Under the pieces are notes generated by a model. The model worked only from the letters and a program-made list of their open reading frames with translations, was not told the origin of the DNA and made no database searches. Below are positions 45,901 to 56,869 of a stretch of 64,000 bases of DNA, one piece after another. The DNA comes from Alviniconcha marisindica. Taxonomy: Eukaryota; Mollusca; Gastropoda; Provannidae. The position numbers and the translations under genes are program-made. Position 1 is the stretch's first letter, and every line of letters starts with the position of its first letter. The stretch spans positions 38,501 to 102,500 of the forward strand of contig JABMCL010001218.1 of the NCBI GenBank assembly GCA_018857735.1, given 5' to 3'.

Positions 45901-47018
45901 CCAAACCAAGACAACCAAAACAACAAAATATGTTATTTCCTGTCCAAAATCAGTTAAATTCATTTCCCAAACTTTCACTCACTGCCCAAACAAAATGAAC
46001 AAAACTGTGTTTTTTCCCCACACAAACAAAAACACCACCACCACTTATTCCCTGCTCAAAGTAAAACAACAAAACCTGTTATTCCCATTTCTACTCAAGA
46101 CGCCCAAAACAATACAACCACTGAACCAGTTATTCCCTGCCCAAAGTAAAATTTACAACAAAACCAGTTATTTCCTACCTAAACCAAAACAACTAAAACA
46201 TGTTATTTCCTGTCAAAGACCAGTTACTCCTTTCCCAAACTGCAACTCACCCTTCCTCCTCCTAGCGCCCCCCCCCCCCCCCCCCCCCCCCCCGCCCACC
46301 CCCTCCACTTCGTCCAACCAATCCCTTACAAAAAGGAAAGATGAAGTATTACCTCCCGCAGATCCACAAACGGCTGGAGTTCCCAGTTGTAGAAGTGTGC
46401 CAGAGCGTTCAGGAGCTTGTCCATGGTGACGTCTTCCCTGGTGTACGCTTCCGCCACGTCCCTCATGGTGGTGCAGTGGTCTCGCTCAAAGCCCACGTTC
46501 CTCAGCTCCTCCTCCGCGTTCCTGATCTCCTCCAGCAGGCCCTGTTTCTTCAGCTCCCCCATGCTCTCAAAGTACTCGGTGGTGTCCGGCTCCTCAAAGA
46601 GCGTCGCCATCAAAAGAGTCTCCTTGCATATTTCCAGGGCGACGGTGAAGTACTTCTCCAGGGCCTGGCAGATGCTCTCCACGTTCTTGGGCACTTTGGG
46701 GGAGTAAAAGATGGCCCAGACTCCTCTGGGCTGGTCCGGCAGGTGGGGGAAGTAGTCGTCAAGGACGGGGTGGATGAGCCTCAGCACGTGGTGGACGCCC
46801 TTCAGCTCCTGCATGGTGAACGCTGCGGACCGGCTGGAGCAGTCCTCCGTGTCACGGGCGACCCGGCTGCGCATTCTGCAGGTGACGGCAATCTTGTGCT
46901 CGACGTCATGCCATGATACCAGGAACGCCAATCGGGGCGGAGTGGTCTCGTCTTTGAAAGCATTCTCCCTGACGGCCACCCAACCTTCGAGGGAGTCCAG
47001 TCTTTCTATTTCTAACAT
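32769..47018 (-). CDS. WHAMM/JMY: WHAMM/JMY-family actin nucleation-promoting factor, whole gene (10 coding exons)
   Basis: Activator of Arp2/3-driven actin assembly; vertebrate members act on ER-Golgi and autophagic membranes, and JMY is also a p53 cofactor. Coding exons in transcript order: 47018-46353, 43644-43464, 41852-41771, 41036-40946, 39290-39125, 38157-37976, 37338-37252, 36228-36133, 35256-34599, 32968-32769. All are GT-AG and in phase, giving about 802 aa. Order: N-terminal family domain (1-222; SLEGWVAVRENAF, LQPFVDLRE), coiled coil (223-517; HHSIQI, EERRKTMERLR), basic/Ser-rich part, polyproline (about 635-668), WH2 LQAIVSGRGRLKPS (about 710-724), WH2 LASMFALIRNGVHLKPV (740-756), amphipathic connector (768-786) and acidic tail SSDENDEFED. 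Length and two WH2 motifs are closer to WHAMM (about 809 aa) than to JMY (three WH2). Invertebrates may have one gene ancestral to both, so either name fits. Confidence 0.9.
33035..33352. mobile_element. Foldback family A, full copy in WHAMM/JMY intron 9
   Basis: An inverted-repeat element about 318 bp long. GATCCAAGCACATAAAAG at the left is mirrored by CTTTCATGTATTTGGATC at the right. TTTCAGGGTAAGCCC and AAGCTACAAAAC are mirrored by GGGGCTGACCCTGAAAA and TTTGTAGCTT. No ORF. Confidence 0.85.
33700..34000 (+). mobile_element. LINE 3' end with embedded (GT)n
   Basis: The frame near 33760 reads SFKAALEMHLFNNYF and stop, the typical C-terminal tail of a non-LTR reverse transcriptase ORF. It is followed by a (GT)n run (33857-33901), then TTGTAAAGTGCCCTGTGTAC and an (ATT)n tail to about 33995. 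Confidence 0.65.
34424..34486 (+). repeat. (GA)n microsatellite
   Basis: About 25 uninterrupted GA dinucleotides after a GCGCGTGCGCACGCGTGC stretch, in WHAMM/JMY intron 9 close to the exon 9 donor. Confidence 0.95.
34599..35256 (-). CDS. WHAMM/JMY: WHAMM/JMY coding exon 9 (polyproline and first WH2)
   Basis: Encodes KYPAPAAIKPPRYQRPSERR, a Ser/Thr- and Lys-rich linker, a polyproline run (profilin/SH3-binding type) and WH2-like LQAIVSGRGRLKPS. A second partial WH2-like motif (NPFSDAKSRLKPR) precedes it. Donor GATG|GTGAGC. Two in-phase acceptors (GAGCAG) allow an optional Gln at the start. The reading frame stays open upstream into the intronic minisatellite to 35562. Confidence 0.9.
35268..36070. 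repeat. 21-bp-class minisatellite filling WHAMM/JMY intron 8
   Basis: The unit GTGACAGAGAGGACAAATGTT (with 12- to 18-bp variants) repeats about 40 times between exons 8 and 9. A higher-order duplication of about 190 bp is visible (about 35517-35690 versus 35707-35880). On the transcribed strand it is pyrimidine-rich (TTTGTCCTCTCTGTCAC). Confidence 0.92.
36133..36228 (-). CDS. WHAMM/JMY: WHAMM/JMY coding exon 8
   Basis: Encodes KREEQKAEQFRKKDFIDEER, then RKTMERLRTYKM, matching the EWINQERQKTLQRLRSF region of WHAMM. Acceptor TTTGCCAG, donor ATG|GTAAGT, phase 0. About four repeat units (36229-36480) lie directly upstream of it in transcript order. Confidence 0.9.
36229..36480. repeat. About 60-bp tandem repeat abutting WHAMM/JMY exon 8
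   Basis: About four units of CTTTTTCTGGCAAAGC, GGAGAGAGCAGACTAAATAA and TAAATTAACATAATGATACA. The first unit contains the exon 8 acceptor itself (TTTGCCAG on the minus strand). Confidence 0.88.
37252..37338 (-). CDS. WHAMM/JMY: WHAMM/JMY coding exon 7
   Basis: Encodes MNLERRHIGREQQKEEEIDR, then FRMHHSIQI; the HHSIQ signature is shared with human WHAMM. Acceptor TTTTTCAG, donor ATT|GTAAGG. The intron downstream is about 1 kb, purine/A-rich, with the acceptor-bearing repeat near exon 8. Confidence 0.88.
37976..38157 (-). CDS. WHAMM/JMY: WHAMM/JMY coding exon 6
   Basis: Begins with an acidic stretch (DLEEESIVFHDAVEDVDELS) and ends RQRARIRTKK, corresponding to the charged break in the family's coiled coil. 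Acceptor CCCCCCCAG, donor AAG|GTGGGT, phase 0. Confidence 0.87.
38456..38921 (-). mobile_element. tRNA-derived SINE, best-preserved copy
   Basis: Read on the minus strand it begins GGGGGATAGTTCAGTGGTTA (A-box region), then the B-box GGTTCGAATCC (38867-38857), a conserved body (AACCTGCCACCTGCAC in plus orientation) and a tail near GCTATATAAGC. It lies in WHAMM/JMY intron 5, in the same orientation as the gene. Confidence 0.85.
39125..39290 (-). CDS. WHAMM/JMY: WHAMM/JMY coding exon 5
   Basis: Encodes IGFLAEGGNIRQQLEQLEKE through QIQNRSRQIS, a strongly heptad-like coiled coil. Acceptor GGTGACAG, donor AGCG|GTGAGT. The 0.97-kb intron after it contains a SINE (38456-38921) and another dispersed repeat at about 38240-38400. 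Confidence 0.88.
39963..40084. mobile_element. Foldback family A, right arm only
   Basis: TTTTTCACTGTTTAACTG, TTTTGTAGCTTGAAAAGGGG, GCTTACCCTGAAAATGTGCA and TGTGTTTGGATC match the right arm of the complete copies. WHAMM/JMY intron 4. Confidence 0.7.
40946..41036 (-). CDS. WHAMM/JMY: WHAMM/JMY coding exon 4
   Basis: Encodes LKIGLHGENIQLLQNKRKQF, then IQERDKVKEE, coiled coil. Acceptor TATGTAG, donor GAG|GTGAGT, phase 0. The 1.65-kb intron after it contains a right arm of foldback family A (39963-40084). Confidence 0.87.
41357..41495 (+). repeat. Direct duplication of about 71 bp
   Basis: GATCATGGTTGAGTGGGACC, AGTTAGGAATAGAAGATGAC and ATCATTCAAACTGAGTGTCA occur twice with one or two mismatches, in WHAMM/JMY intron 3. 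Confidence 0.9.
41771..41852 (-). CDS. WHAMM/JMY: WHAMM/JMY coding exon 3
   Basis: Encodes LLSKMEEDRQRFGKNAFELV, then AADRVLR, matching the MEQDAKRFG region of the family. Acceptor GTGTGCAG, donor ACG|GTAATT. The 82-bp exon was located by homology and phase. The next intron carries a 71-bp direct repeat at about 41357-41495. Confidence 0.87.
41945..42460 (+). mobile_element. LINE 3' end with a large embedded (GT)n tract
   Basis: The frame at about 41958-42064 reads SYAALSVWSSLPF and then NTLASFKSSWKYHLFKLSY, the classic C-terminal tail of a CR1/L2-like reverse transcriptase (VWNSLP, SFKSxLKxHLF). The (GT)n tract 42080-42356 interrupts the 3' tail, which resumes with TTTGTAATGTGCTCCAA. Confidence 0.65.
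42499..42552 (+). repeat. (CA)n microsatellite
   Basis: About 26 CA units followed by (CAAA)n and an A/G-rich run, WHAMM/JMY intron 2. Confidence 0.95.
42904..42958 (+). repeat. (AT)n microsatellite
   Basis: About 27 AT dinucleotides, WHAMM/JMY intron 2. The following TTGTAAAGTGCTTTGACTCT resembles another LINE/SINE 3' tail. Confidence 0.95.
43464..43644 (-). CDS. WHAMM/JMY: WHAMM/JMY coding exon 2
   Basis: Encodes MAFRKLQAAKDTLQNPDVG through LYITYFSQTMEVYKG. The ITYFSQTMEV stretch matches the ITVNYFKETV region of WHAMM. Acceptor TGTTTCAG, donor AAAG|GTTTGT, phase 1. The first bases of this exon, with the acceptor, form the edge unit of the 37-bp minisatellite. The 1.6-kb intron after it contains (AT)n, (CA)n and (GT)n tracts and a LINE 3' end. 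Confidence 0.88.
43642..44150. repeat. 37-bp minisatellite at the WHAMM/JMY intron 1/exon 2 boundary, about 14 copies
   Basis: The unit is GAAACAATCCAAAATGGTAG plus CTTTATGAATGCCATCT. The copy at the exon edge contains the real acceptor and the first codons of exon 2 on the minus strand (TTTCAG|ATGGCATTC). All other units keep that acceptor with TTGTTTCAG. Confidence 0.95.
44336..44452 (+). repeat. (GT)n/(CA)n microsatellite cluster
   Basis: (GT)n, then (CA)n, a palindromic CACGTACGTG junction and (GT)n again. Followed by GTGGTAGATGGGTGTTATAG, like the end of the LINE tail at 33900-33960. Confidence 0.85.
45104..45491. mobile_element. Foldback family A, full copy with best-preserved termini
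   Basis: GATCCAAACACAAAAAGGT at the left end is matched by the exact reverse complement ACCTTTTTGTGTTTGGATC at the right. Long inner arms (TTATCCCCTTTATCAAGCCA versus TTGATAAAGGGGATTTCCCC) make it a near-complete hairpin. No ORF. WHAMM/JMY intron 1. Confidence 0.9.
45520..46200 (+). repeat. Imperfect 25-45-bp tandem repeat, A/C-rich
   Basis: Repeated ACAACCAAAACAACCAAATT, AATTATTCACTGCCCAAACA and AGACAACC. The long ORF over this stretch is repeat-encoded and is not a gene. A C-run follows at 46267-46293. Confidence 0.88.
46353..47018 (-). CDS. WHAMM/JMY: WHAMM/JMY coding exon 1 (N-terminal domain)
   Basis: Starts MLEIERLDSLEGWVAVREN and ends LQPFVDLRE, 222 codons. Donor GAG|GTAAT at 46352, phase 0. 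The start ATG context is CACAATGT. GC-rich codon use contrasts with the AT-rich intron. The + strand ORF over the same bases is its antisense shadow. Intron 1 (about 2.7 kb) holds a C-run (46267-46293), a 42-bp-class tandem repeat (45520-46200), a foldback element and the 37-bp array against exon 2. Confidence 0.92.
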
Positions 47019-50177
<3,159 letters not shown>

Positions 50178-50323
50178 ATGTCAGCGGGTCAGGTCAAGGT
50201 CCCATCACAGACCGTGATGGACATTGAATCGGACAAACGTGAGGCCATGGTGTTTGCTGCCTCACTTGTGCAGCAAGTCAACCGTGAAGATGTTGCTAAC
50301 ATGGTACAGGTGCAGCGAGGAAT
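50178..50323 (+). CDS. KXD1: KXD1 coding exon 1
   Basis: Begins MSAGQVKVPSQTVMDIESD. In-frame ATGs at 50217 and 50247 are less likely starts. Encodes the N-terminal helix (MVFAASLVQQVNREDVANMV). Donor AAT|GTGAGT, phase 2. The intron contains long (GT)n tracts at about 50350 and 50562-50666. Confidence 0.88.
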
Positions 50324-50561
50324 GTGAGTTTTGTAAATACATACATTGTGCGTGTGTGTGTGTGTGTGTGTGCATGCATGCGTGCTTGTGTGATTTGTCT
50401 TATTTATGTGTATATATATATATAGTATGTAATATGTTATTTATGTATGTTAATGGGTGAAAGGATGGTGGTGGTGGTGTGTGTGACTGATGTGTATGTT
50501 ATTGTTAGTGGGTGAAAGGGTAGTGTGCATGCATTTGTGTGTGTGTGTGTGTGTTTATGTG

Positions 50562-50626
<65 letters not shown>

Positions 50627-50627
50627 T

Positions 50628-50668
<41 letters not shown>

Positions 50669-53373
50669 AGTAGTTTTGATAGTGACCTTTGCCATCTCCT
50701 TCTCTATCTCTCTCTGTTCAGTTGATTTACTCAGTTATTTTAATTTTTGGTTGCCTAGATCTGTATTATTTATTATTGGAATTTTAGGGTGACTTCGTGC
50801 AGGTTTGCTGTGATTAAGCAAACCATCTAAATTCTAATCTTAGAATTATGTGGACAATTTTCTTACAGGTTACAGAGGTTTGAGAAGACTAATGAGATGC
50901 TCATCAATTTCAACCAGCTGTCATTTTCACGTTATGAGGCATCAGTGCAAGACTTTCAGAAGCACACACAGCTTCTGTTTGACATGAAGAAAGATCTTGA
51001 CTCCATCTTTAAGCGTATCAGGTCTGTACCAACTACCATGCTTAATCCATCACTGAGATCAGAAGCATTGACCATTTTAAATTTAAATCATTGTCATTTT
51101 TGTTTAATGCCATGCCTTTGATACAATGATAGTGGCAGTTGTTTTAGTCTGTACTTGTCTGTCTGCGAGCCTGCCTTCCTGTATGTGTGTGTGTGTGTGT
51201 GTGTGTGTACATCTATCTCTTGCTCATACACACTCACATGCATGTATGTGCATGCGCACCCACAGAGTCTTGCTTTAATTATACCGTCTAACTTTGCCTT
51301 CTTTTACAGGGTTTTGAAGCAGAGACTTAGCAAGTCGTATCCTGATGCTTTTGCTGGTGAGTTTAAGTCTGTTATTAAGTGTCAATGTTTTAGTTTATGT
51401 TATTAAGTGTGTGTGTGTGCGCGTGCGTGTGTGTGTGTGTTTGTACTTGCATGCATCCTTTTATGTGTATTTGTGTGTGTGTATTAACTATTATGTTTGT
51501 GTGCACTTGGTGCATGTTAATATAGATATAGTCGCATGTTTGGCTGTCAAATGAATGTTAGACATGTATACCCATACACAAACAACATCCTTCCTTTGTT
51601 CTCTCCCGCTCCCCCCTTTTATGTTCCTAGCAAACTCTTAACAAACCTACAACATCCCTGATCATCTTTTTCTATCCCTGATTACCATTTTCTTGTTACC
51701 AATCCTTCTCCCCACCCCCATCCTAGCTAATTCTGAACAAACCTACAGCATCCCTGAAGAATTAATTTTATTTTGCTATCCTATCCAGCCTTCTTTAAAC
51801 TGTGGAGAAGCCTACACCATCCCTGATGAGCTTTATCCTGCTGTCCCATCCATTCCCCCCCCCCCCCTTCTCTTCCCAGCCAACTCAGAACTAACCTACA
51901 CCATCCCTGATGAGCTTCATCCTGCTGTCCCATCCATCCCCCCCCCCCCCCTTCTCTTCCCAGCCAACTCAGAACTAACCTACACCATCCCTGATGAGCT
52001 TCATCTGCTGTCCCATCCCCCCCCCCCCCCCTTCTCTTCCCAGCCAACTCAGAACTAACCTACACCATCCCTGATGAGCTTCATCCTGCTGTCCAATCCA
52101 TCCCCCCCCCCCCCCCCTTCTCTTCCCAGCCAACTCAGAACTAACCTACACCATCCCTGATGAGCTTCATCCTGCTGTCCAATCCCTCCCCCCCCCCCCC
52201 CCCCCTCTCTTCCCAGCCCCAGAACTTAACCTACACCATCCCTGATGAGCTTCATCCTGCTGTCCACATCCCCCCCCCCCCCCCCCCCCCCACCCATGCC
52301 CTTCTCTTCCCAGCTAACTGTGAACAAACCTACACCATCCCTGATGAGCTTCATCCTGCTGTCCATCCATCCCCCCCCCCCCCCCCCCCCCCACATGCCC
52401 TTTCTCATCCCAGCTAACTGTGAACAAACCTACACCATCCCTGATGAGCTTCATCCTGCTGTCCCATCCATCCCCCCCCCACCCCCCACCCCCTTCCAAC
52501 TAACCTACACCATCCCTGATGAGCTTCCATCCTGCTGTCCATCCATCCCCCCCCCCCCCCCCCCCCCACTCCCCCCAGCTAACTGTGAACAAACCTACAC
52601 CATCCCTGATGAGCTTCATCCTGCTGTCCCATCATCTTCCCCCTCCCCCCCCCCCCCCCCCCCCTTTCTCTTCCCAGCCAACTCAGAACTAACCTACACC
52701 ATCCCTGATGAGCTTCATCCTGCTGTCCCATCCATCCCCCCCCCCCCCCCCCTTTCTCTTCCCAGCCAACTCAGAACTAACCTACACCATCCCTGATGAG
52801 CTTCATCCTGCTGTCCCATCTCTTCCCCCCCCCCCCCCCCCCCCCCCTCCTCCCCCCTTCTTCCCAGCCAACTCAGAACTAACCTACACCATCCCTGACG
52901 AGCTTCATCCTGCTGTCCCATCCATCCTCCCCCCACCCCTCCCCCCCTTTCTCTCTCCCAGCCAACTCAGAACTAACCTATACCATCCCTGAAGAGCTTC
53001 ATCCTGCTGTCCTGACCTGTTCTTGCCTCTGTTGCAAGCAGCGTGCAGCAGCATCATTATGGTGGATGATGAGGAACTGGAGGACGACCTCACCAGCCAG
53101 CCTTCAACCAGCTCATCAGCCCCTCAGCCTACTGGCTCCGCTGTGCGAAAACCTGCTGATGCAGATGGGAGCGCAAGCAAGACGAGGATCATGCGGCCTC
53201 AGAAACCGACATCAGCATCAAAGAGTAGAGATGGTGGCGCCTCCTCGCAGCCTGTGAGGCAGTCAAGCAGGTCGAGAATGGAAAGCAAGCAGACGACGGG
53301 AGGCATTAAGTGCGAGTCTCCTCACACCTCTGGCACCTCTTCTAGCGGTCAGTTTAAGTCAAAGCCTCTGTAA
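50178..53373 (+). CDS. KXD1: KxDL motif-containing protein 1, BORC subunit, whole gene (4 coding exons)
   Basis: Homologue of KXD1, a small coiled-coil subunit of the BORC complex, which sits on the lysosome surface and couples lysosomes to Arl8/kinesin for outward movement; it was also linked to BLOC-1. Coding exons: 50178-50323, 50869-51021, 51310-51356, 53039-53373; about 226 aa. The conserved core RFEKTNEMLINFNQLS, the KxDL motif KKDL (residues 89-92) and LDSIFKRIR closely follow human KXD1. The tail after residue 115 is Ser/Lys/Gln-rich and not conserved, and the protein is somewhat longer than the human one (about 176 aa). The gene is divergent from WHAMM/JMY. Intron 3 is mostly a C-run-containing minisatellite. 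Confidence 0.93.
50562..50666 (+). repeat. (GT)n microsatellite in KXD1 intron 1
   Basis: Two long GT runs separated by TATGTGTTG. Confidence 0.95.
50869..51021 (+). CDS. KXD1: KXD1 coding exon 2 (KxDL motif)
   Basis: Encodes LQRFEKTNEMLINFNQLSFS through FDMKKDLDSIFKRI, the family-defining core. Acceptor TTACAG, donor AG|GTCTGT, phase 2. Confidence 0.95.
51310..51356 (+). CDS. KXD1: KXD1 coding exon 3
   Basis: Encodes VLKQRLSKSYPDAFA, corresponding to LKGKLARQHPEAF of human KXD1. Acceptor TTTTACAG, donor GCTG|GTGAGT, phase 1. The exon is only 47 bp. Confidence 0.93.
51640..53015 (+). repeat. About 85-bp minisatellite with long C-runs filling KXD1 intron 3, about 14 copies
   Basis: The unit contains CAACTCAGAACTAACCTACA, CCATCCCTGATGAGCTTCAT, CCTGCTGTCCCATCCATC, a run of 10-20 C and TTCTCTTCCCAGC. 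Each unit thus ends with a pyrimidine tract plus CAG. The last unit stops about 25 bp before exon 4. Confidence 0.93.
53039..53373 (+). CDS. KXD1: KXD1 coding exon 4 (variable C-terminal tail)
   Basis: Encodes an acidic start (VDDEELEDD) and a Ser/Pro/Gln/Lys-rich tail ending SGQFKSKPL and stop. Tandem acceptors AAG/CAG at 53038 and 53041 are both in phase. A donor-like GCG|GTCAGT at 53347 could truncate the exon and splice further downstream. No domain is recognisable after the acidic start. Confidence 0.8.
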
Positions 53374-53752
53374 CTAGTAATGGTAATGTTTTTTGGGGGG
53401 GCTTAGAATATTGCCACTGGATTATATTATAAGAATAGAGTCATCTATGTATTAGTGTTATTACATTATGTGGAAGTGAAACTGACAGACTTTTTCCCCC
53501 TCTGTGCAGACTTGTTGTAGAAGTGTGAGAGGTTGATGTCTGCTAGGCCAGTGTTAGTCTTGTAGAGCATCAGTAGGTACCATTGATATTTGGTACTTGG
53601 CCATTTGAGTTGTTGGGGCATAGATGTGCTGACAGCTTGACGCTGTTTAGAGCTCTTTGACCAGCATGACTTAGCATCACCATCTGTTTACCATTGACCC
53701 ACCTGTTTACCATTGACCCACCTGTTTACCATTGACCCACATAAGATTAAAA

Positions 53753-53758
53753 AATAAA
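53753..53758 (+). promoter_or_regulatory. Polyadenylation signal of KXD1
   Basis: AATAAA within an A-rich stretch about 380 bp after the KXD1 stop codon, the first such hexamer downstream. Just upstream is a 21-bp unit (containing CTGTTTACCATTGACCCAC) repeated about three times (53685-53742). Confidence 0.5.
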
Positions 53759-54147
53759 AGACTATGGGGGATTGACAAACAATGAAATGGTCACTTTAGA
53801 ATTAGAGTGCCGAAGATGATCAAAACAGGATCCAAGGAGATTGACAGCTGAACTGAGGAGGCTGACATTTTCCATGTAACCTATTCTCCAAGGAAAAGGC
53901 AATGATGTCTCCATCAGTAGGTGATTACTTGACTTGGCTTTGCGGACAAAGCTTCAGGAAGCGGAAGGTCCGCATCTGCTGCAGGCATGCTAGGGACTGA
54001 TGAGGCTTATAGATGCGGGACAGACAGACAGGCTCTGCCACAGCCGCTGCAGATGAAGGTCTGCTCCGGGCTGGATGCTGAAGGGCCTGGGTTCTTCTGC
54101 TTTGGACTCTTTTACTCTGTGCTGACCCTTTGGGTGTCAGAACCAAC

Positions 54148-54275
54148 ACACGAGGGAGTTAATTAGCGCTCAAAATACGTAACGCAAGTACAACAACAAA
54201 GACTGGAATTGCCTACGGTAACTCTCACCTGGCATGTGTGTAAATACAAGGTACATAAACACCACCAGAGGTACA
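54148..54275. mobile_element. Foldback family B, left arm
   Basis: GAGGGAGTTAATTAGCGCTC, GGTAACTCTCACCTGGCATG and CACCACCAGAGGTAC match the left arms at 24494 and 59820. Confidence 0.7.
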
Positions 54276-54515
54276 CCTTTGGGTGTCTTCAAAGAAGGAG
54301 GTGGCCTAGTGGACTGGGTGTTACCAGACCTCACGATCAGCTGCTTGCATTGCCCGCTGACGGTGGTCAATGTGGCAAGTGGTGAGGGACGTTTTCAAAG
54401 AGTCTCTGTACCTCTTCACTGGTGCTCCAGTGTCGCAGTGACCAGTAGACTGTTTTCCATACAGTGTGATGTTAAGTTCATTCATAATTGGATGATTTTT
54501 TGCTTTGTAAAAAAA

Positions 54516-55079
54516 AGTTCAGGGTGTTTGGCAAACCTGAAAAAAATGATCGGCAAGCTTTTTTCATTCTTAATTGGGCAAACTTTTACTTCACAAATCT
54601 GCCTTGGGCAGTTCAGCGAAAAGCAGTGAAGATGTATTTGGGGTCCAAAATGCTTCACTGAGCATGCTCTAGGAACTATTCACCCAGTTCGGCAAACCTT
54701 GCCTCTGTTTGGTTGGGAGCAGAGAGAACTCTCCTGTGGAGGAGGAAGAAAGGACTAGGAAGAAAAAAAAAAAAAAATGAATGACAGTGTCGATGTTTCA
54801 CTCGCTTTGGAGGGAATTGATCCGTTTGTTGACTTGTAGGAGGAGCAGCATTGTCTTCTGGGACCCAGAATGATTATTACCATCATACAGTAGTTAGCTT
54901 GAATTGGCCTGTGAGGGGATGATTAAAATATATTGACAGGTGAAGTGTTTTGGACCCTGAATATAGCTTTGTAGCAGTTTGTCACACTGCCCAAAGCAGG
55001 TTCGTGAAGTAAATGTTCACCCATTTAAGAATGAACTAAGTTTGCCAAACCTTTCCAGGTTCGCCAAACACCTCAAACT
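54516..55079. mobile_element. Non-autonomous element with about 140-bp terminal inverted repeats
   Basis: Left AGTTCAGGGTGTTTGGCAAA is mirrored by TTCGCCAAACACCTCAAACT at the right end. Internally, TCTTAATTGGGCAAAC and ACTTCACAAATCTGCCTTGG are mirrored by AGCAGGTTCGTGAAGT and CCATTTAAGAATG. No coding capacity. A family distinct from A and B. Confidence 0.75.
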
Positions 55080-55149
55080 ACATTCGTGAAGCAAACCCAG
55101 TAAACATGCCGGATCTGATTTGCATCTGGTCCAGATTGGCATGGAAGCA

Positions 55150-55480
55150 TTGGCCAGAAGTGGGCCGGATGATTCTTGCACACCGGCTTGCTTGCAGACT
55201 GGATCCGTTTGGCCAAAACCTGACACAGTCAGCCAGAACTAAATCGGATCCAGGCTGGTTTTGCACAATATTGTCCAGGATGTCTGTGGAAGAATAGAAC
55301 CAAGTCCAAAAGTGGGAAACTGGTAGTGGACTGGTTGCATTCTGCCAGAAATGGGGCCCGATGATTCCTGCACCCTAGCTTGCTTCCAGACCAGATGTGT
55401 TTGGCCAAACCCTGACAAGGCCATCCAGATTGTTTCCGGGTCAGTTTTGCACAGTCTGATCCTTACCTTCTTTGGAAAAA
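55150..55480 (+). repeat. Diverged tandem duplication of about 200 bp
   Basis: TGGGCCGGATGATTCTTGCA, GTTTGGCCAAAACCTGACA and GGTTTTGCACA recur about 200 bp later as TGGGGCCCGATGATTCCTGC, GTTTGGCCAAACCCTGACA and AGTTTTGCACA. Confidence 0.75.
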
Positions 55481-55743
55481 CGGAACTGAAACGGATGCAA
55501 GAATTTGGATCTGGCATATATATGATCCAGGCCAATTCTGGCTGCATGCTGGCTATAATGGCCGTAAGTGGCCATAATCAGAACGCTTCTGGATCGGGTC
55601 CAGCAGGTTTACTGGGAAAGTTTGTCCAATTCAGAATGTGCTTAAAGCGGATGGTGCAGTGCAGCTTTATCTTGAGGAGCTGGGTTTGATGCTGGTGGTC
55701 TCCACTGCTGTGAAGATTTCAGTATTACATATCTCATGCATCC

Positions 55744-55745
<2 letters not shown>

Positions 55746-55811
<66 letters not shown>

Positions 55812-55838
55812 GTGTCTGTGTGTCTGTGTATGTACGTA

Positions 55839-55890
<52 letters not shown>

Positions 55891-55913
55891 GTGTGTGTGT
55901 GTGTATGTATGTG

Positions 55914-55944
<31 letters not shown>

Positions 55945-56008
55945 TGTGTGTGTGTGTATACATGTATGTGTGTGTGTGTGTATACATGTATGTGTGTGTG
56001 TGTATACA

Positions 56009-56039
<31 letters not shown>

Positions 56040-56150
56040 CTGTGTGTGTGTGTATGTATGTATGTGTGTGTGTGTGTGTATATACGTGTGTGTGTGTGTG
56101 TCTGTGGTTGTGTATGTATGTGTGTATGTATGTATGTGCGTGCATGTATG
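55746..56150 (+). repeat. (GT)n microsatellite cluster of about 400 bp
   Basis: GT runs interrupted by TATG, TACATG and CTGT variants. The Cys/Val and Thr/His ORFs on the two strands are artefacts. Confidence 0.97.
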
Positions 56151-56608
56151 CGTGATTGTGAAGTGACCTCTTCAGGTTTAGGACTCTTTGTGTTAATACA
56201 AGTTACGTGTTGATGTCCGTTCCGGTGTTTTCCTCAGTGCAATCAAACGCTGAATATGTTTGTTTTTTAAGGTGCTGCATTTGCATGCTTATCACAAAGT
56301 GAATGTCACAAACAGCTTTTATTTTGCTTTTCTGGTAATGTACAGTTAAGTTCTCTTTTCTACTATGGTAAGACATGATGCATTTGTTTTATTGTCTTAA
56401 TTTTTTTTTGTCTTGTACATATGTTTTCAGTTTCCTCCTTTGTTTCGTTTTACAGATTGATCAGGGTGACAACTATGATATGTCTATGTAGGAAAGGTCA
56501 AGGTGAGAGATCAATATATTTGTGTATGGAACAGTGTGTATGTAAAAACTGTAAATCATAGATTACTGTTATGAATGTATGTGACAGGTCTAGGTTGTAG
56601 CTCACTAC

Positions 56609-56742
56609 AGTGTGTGTGTGTGTGTGTGTGTGCGTGTGCGTGTTGTTGTTGTTGTGTGTGTGTGTTTTGCGTGTATGTGTGTGTGTGCATGTGCTTTGTG
56701 TGTGTGTGTGTGTGTGTGGTGTGTGTGTGTGTGTGTGTGTGT
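56609..56742 (+). repeat. (GT)n microsatellite
   Basis: Interrupted GT runs containing a GTTGTTGTTGTTG insert. Confidence 0.95.
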
Positions 56743-56869
56743 TAAAGAGGTAGCTCATGGATGAATGCAATGTAGGTGTGAAAGGTCCAGCGTTCCTGTG
56801 AAGTTGTGAGGTGTGAAGCTTGTGTGGAAACAGGAATGAGTGGCAAAGTAGGGTTTGTTTGACAAAACT

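Noticed and set aside
45479..46429. 316-codon ORF on the plus strand
   Set aside because: It consists of A/C-rich tandem repeats in WHAMM/JMY intron 1, a C-run and then antisense of exon 1.
46341..46916. 191-codon plus-strand ORF
   Set aside because: It is antisense to WHAMM/JMY exon 1, which has clear homology and matching splice phases.
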